DNA of 6,035 nt, taken from Pseudomonadota bacterium (GTDB lineage: Bacteria; Pseudomonadota; Alphaproteobacteria; Rhizobiales; Hyphomicrobiaceae). Within the stretch, counting starts at the first letter, position 1. Each line of letters starts with the position of its first letter. The position numbers and the translations under genes are program-made. The stretch lies in contig JAEZBZ010000082.1 in the NCBI GenBank assembly GCA_023412745.1, forward strand, positions 1 to 6,035, in the 5' to 3' direction. Positions 5,230 through 6,035 of the stretch are shown here, in pieces. Under the pieces are notes generated by a model. That model was not told the DNA's origin, searched no databases, and was given only the letters and a program-made list of their open reading frames with translations.

Positions 5230-5970
5230 CTAACCGCCGCGCCCTGCGGCTTCCGTTACGGCAGCCCGAACGCTTTCCGGCGTGAGCGGCGGCGCCGGCA
5301 GCACAAAACGGCAGGCGTGTTCGCCCATCACCAGATCCAACCCATCGGCATCTAATCCAACCGCCTGCCATGCTCCGGCTTGCCCGCCCGATAGGCGCGC
5401 GCCGAGCCGCGCCAAGTCCGAAGCCGCATCGGCGTTCAGCGTCGCCAGGACGCTCGGCTCGGCATCGGCCAGCCATGCGCAGCCTGCCGAATCGATCAGC
5501 ACGTCGCAGGCGTCGAGTGGCGCGATGCGGCCGAACCCGCCGATGAAATGCGCCCGCTCGACCCGCAGGACGAAGAAGCTGAAATCGGCAAAACCTGAAT
5601 AGCCGGCAGCGGTAGGATGTCGCGCAAGATAACGCCTCGCGGTCGTCGGGCTCGATGCCGGCTCGACTTTGCCGATCAGCGTCACGCGTGCGCCGGTGAG
5701 CGGATTGCCGACGGAATCGCTCGCATCGATCAGCAGGCTGGCGCGGCAATCTGCTTCGAGGTTTCGCGTGTGGATCGCCAGCCGCGACAGCAGAAGTACA
5801 GGCGATCCATCCGCTTCTGTCGCGGTTGCGACGAGCGATGCATAAGGATGGCCGGAGCCTTGATCGATGGTGCCGAGTGCGCCCTTGCGCGCGCATCGCA
5901 GGATGTAGCGCGCGTTCTCGGCGTTCGACGGAGATGGCGCTTCGGCGGGTGTGAATTGCGGTGATGACAT
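5230..5970 (-). CDS. HugZ-like split-barrel protein (pyridoxamine 5'-phosphate oxidase fold) with a C-terminal DUF2470-like domain
   Basis: A 246-aa soluble protein. Residues about 18-150 form the FMN-binding split-barrel typical of the pyridoxamine-phosphate-oxidase superfamily: ARYILRCARKGALGTI (20-35), HPYASLVATATEADGSPVLL (41-60), then LSRLAIHTRNL (61-71), a hallmark of the HugZ/heme-utilisation branch, and the HFIGGFGRIAPL block (141-152). Residues about 170-242 look like DUF2470: VLATLNADAASDLARL, then WQAVGLDADGLDLVMG, then a short FVLPAPPLTPESVR element. HugZ proteins of Helicobacter and Campylobacter bind and degrade heme to release iron. Many alphaproteobacterial relatives are untested, so heme degradation is an inference. 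The usual His of the DUF2470 NADH motif is Ala182 here. The ATG at 5970 has only a weak ribosome binding site (AGGTTG). The gene lies 225 bp upstream of pckA on the same strand, far enough for separate promoters. Confidence 0.85.
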   Translation of the reverse strand: MSSPQFTPAEAPSPSNAENARYILRCARKGALGTIDQGSGHPYASLVATATEADGSPVLLLSRLAIHTRNLEADCRASLLIDASDSVGNPLTGARVTLIGKVEPASSPTTARRYLARHPTAAGYSGFADFSFFVLRVERAHFIGGFGRIAPLDACDVLIDSAGCAWLADAEPSVLATLNADAASDLARLGARLSGGQAGAWQAVGLDADGLDLVMGEHACRFVLPAPPLTPESVRAAVTEAAGRGG

Positions 5971-6035
5971 CTGTTCAACCTGCTGCAGAGAGAGGCGTTG
6001 ACTTGCCTCGCTGCTCCTGCTGACCTATTCAGCTA
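5971..6035. other. Upstream flank of the HugZ-like gene, cut by the window edge
   Basis: Sixty-five bases precede the HugZ-like start. A TTGACT hexamer on the plus strand (5998-6003) has no -10 partner at normal spacing. No gene end, RNA or repeat can be supported here. Confidence 0.4.

Noticed and set aside
4874..5896. A 340-codon minus-strand frame spanning the pckA start, the leader and most of the HugZ-like gene
   Set aside because: It runs through two well-supported genes in another frame, is Arg/Ser/Cys-rich and has no domain.
5998..6003. TTGACT as a -35 box on the plus strand
   Set aside because: No -10-like hexamer lies at 16-18 bp spacing, and no plus-strand gene is visible before the window ends.

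Overview
The window is a GC-rich chromosomal segment that looks alphaproteobacterial, most likely Hyphomicrobiales (Rhizobiales; Bradyrhizobiaceae/Xanthobacteraceae-like). The reasons are an aa3-type cytochrome c oxidase coxB-coxA pair with a His-rich CoxA N-terminus, a divergent IalB-family secreted protein, a HugZ/DUF2470 protein and an ATP-dependent PEP carboxykinase. The genus cannot be fixed from the sequence. No tRNA, rRNA, CRISPR array, insertion sequence or phage gene is visible.

Layout: (1) 1-1149, minus strand: the first 32 codons of coxA (ctaD), running off the left edge, preceded by the complete coxB (ctaC). Together they are the start of a cytochrome oxidase operon read leftwards. 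(2) 1150-1440: a divergent intergenic region with a 9-bp inverted repeat. (3) 1441-1983, plus strand: an exported IalB-family protein, followed by a GC-rich hairpin. (4) 2151-3356, plus strand: a 401-aa protein of unknown function with a PcfJ-like signature in its C-terminal third. (5) 3357-3417: the gap between convergent genes, with a hairpin that fits a terminator best for pckA. (6) 3418-5004, minus strand: pckA. (7) 5005-5229: the pckA leader and promoter region, with a perfect 18-bp palindrome plus a third half-site exactly 10 bp away. (8) 5230-5970, minus strand: a HugZ-like split-barrel protein with a C-terminal DUF2470-like domain. 5971-6035 holds nothing I can name.

The window is mainly core metabolism: terminal respiration (CoxA/CoxB), the oxaloacetate-to-PEP step of gluconeogenesis (PckA), and a possible heme-related protein (HugZ-like) that could be loosely connected with heme-containing oxidases, though no operon links them. 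I found no clear new multi-gene system. The two items most worth following up are the pckA operator-like palindrome and the uncharacterised chromosomal PcfJ-like gene.
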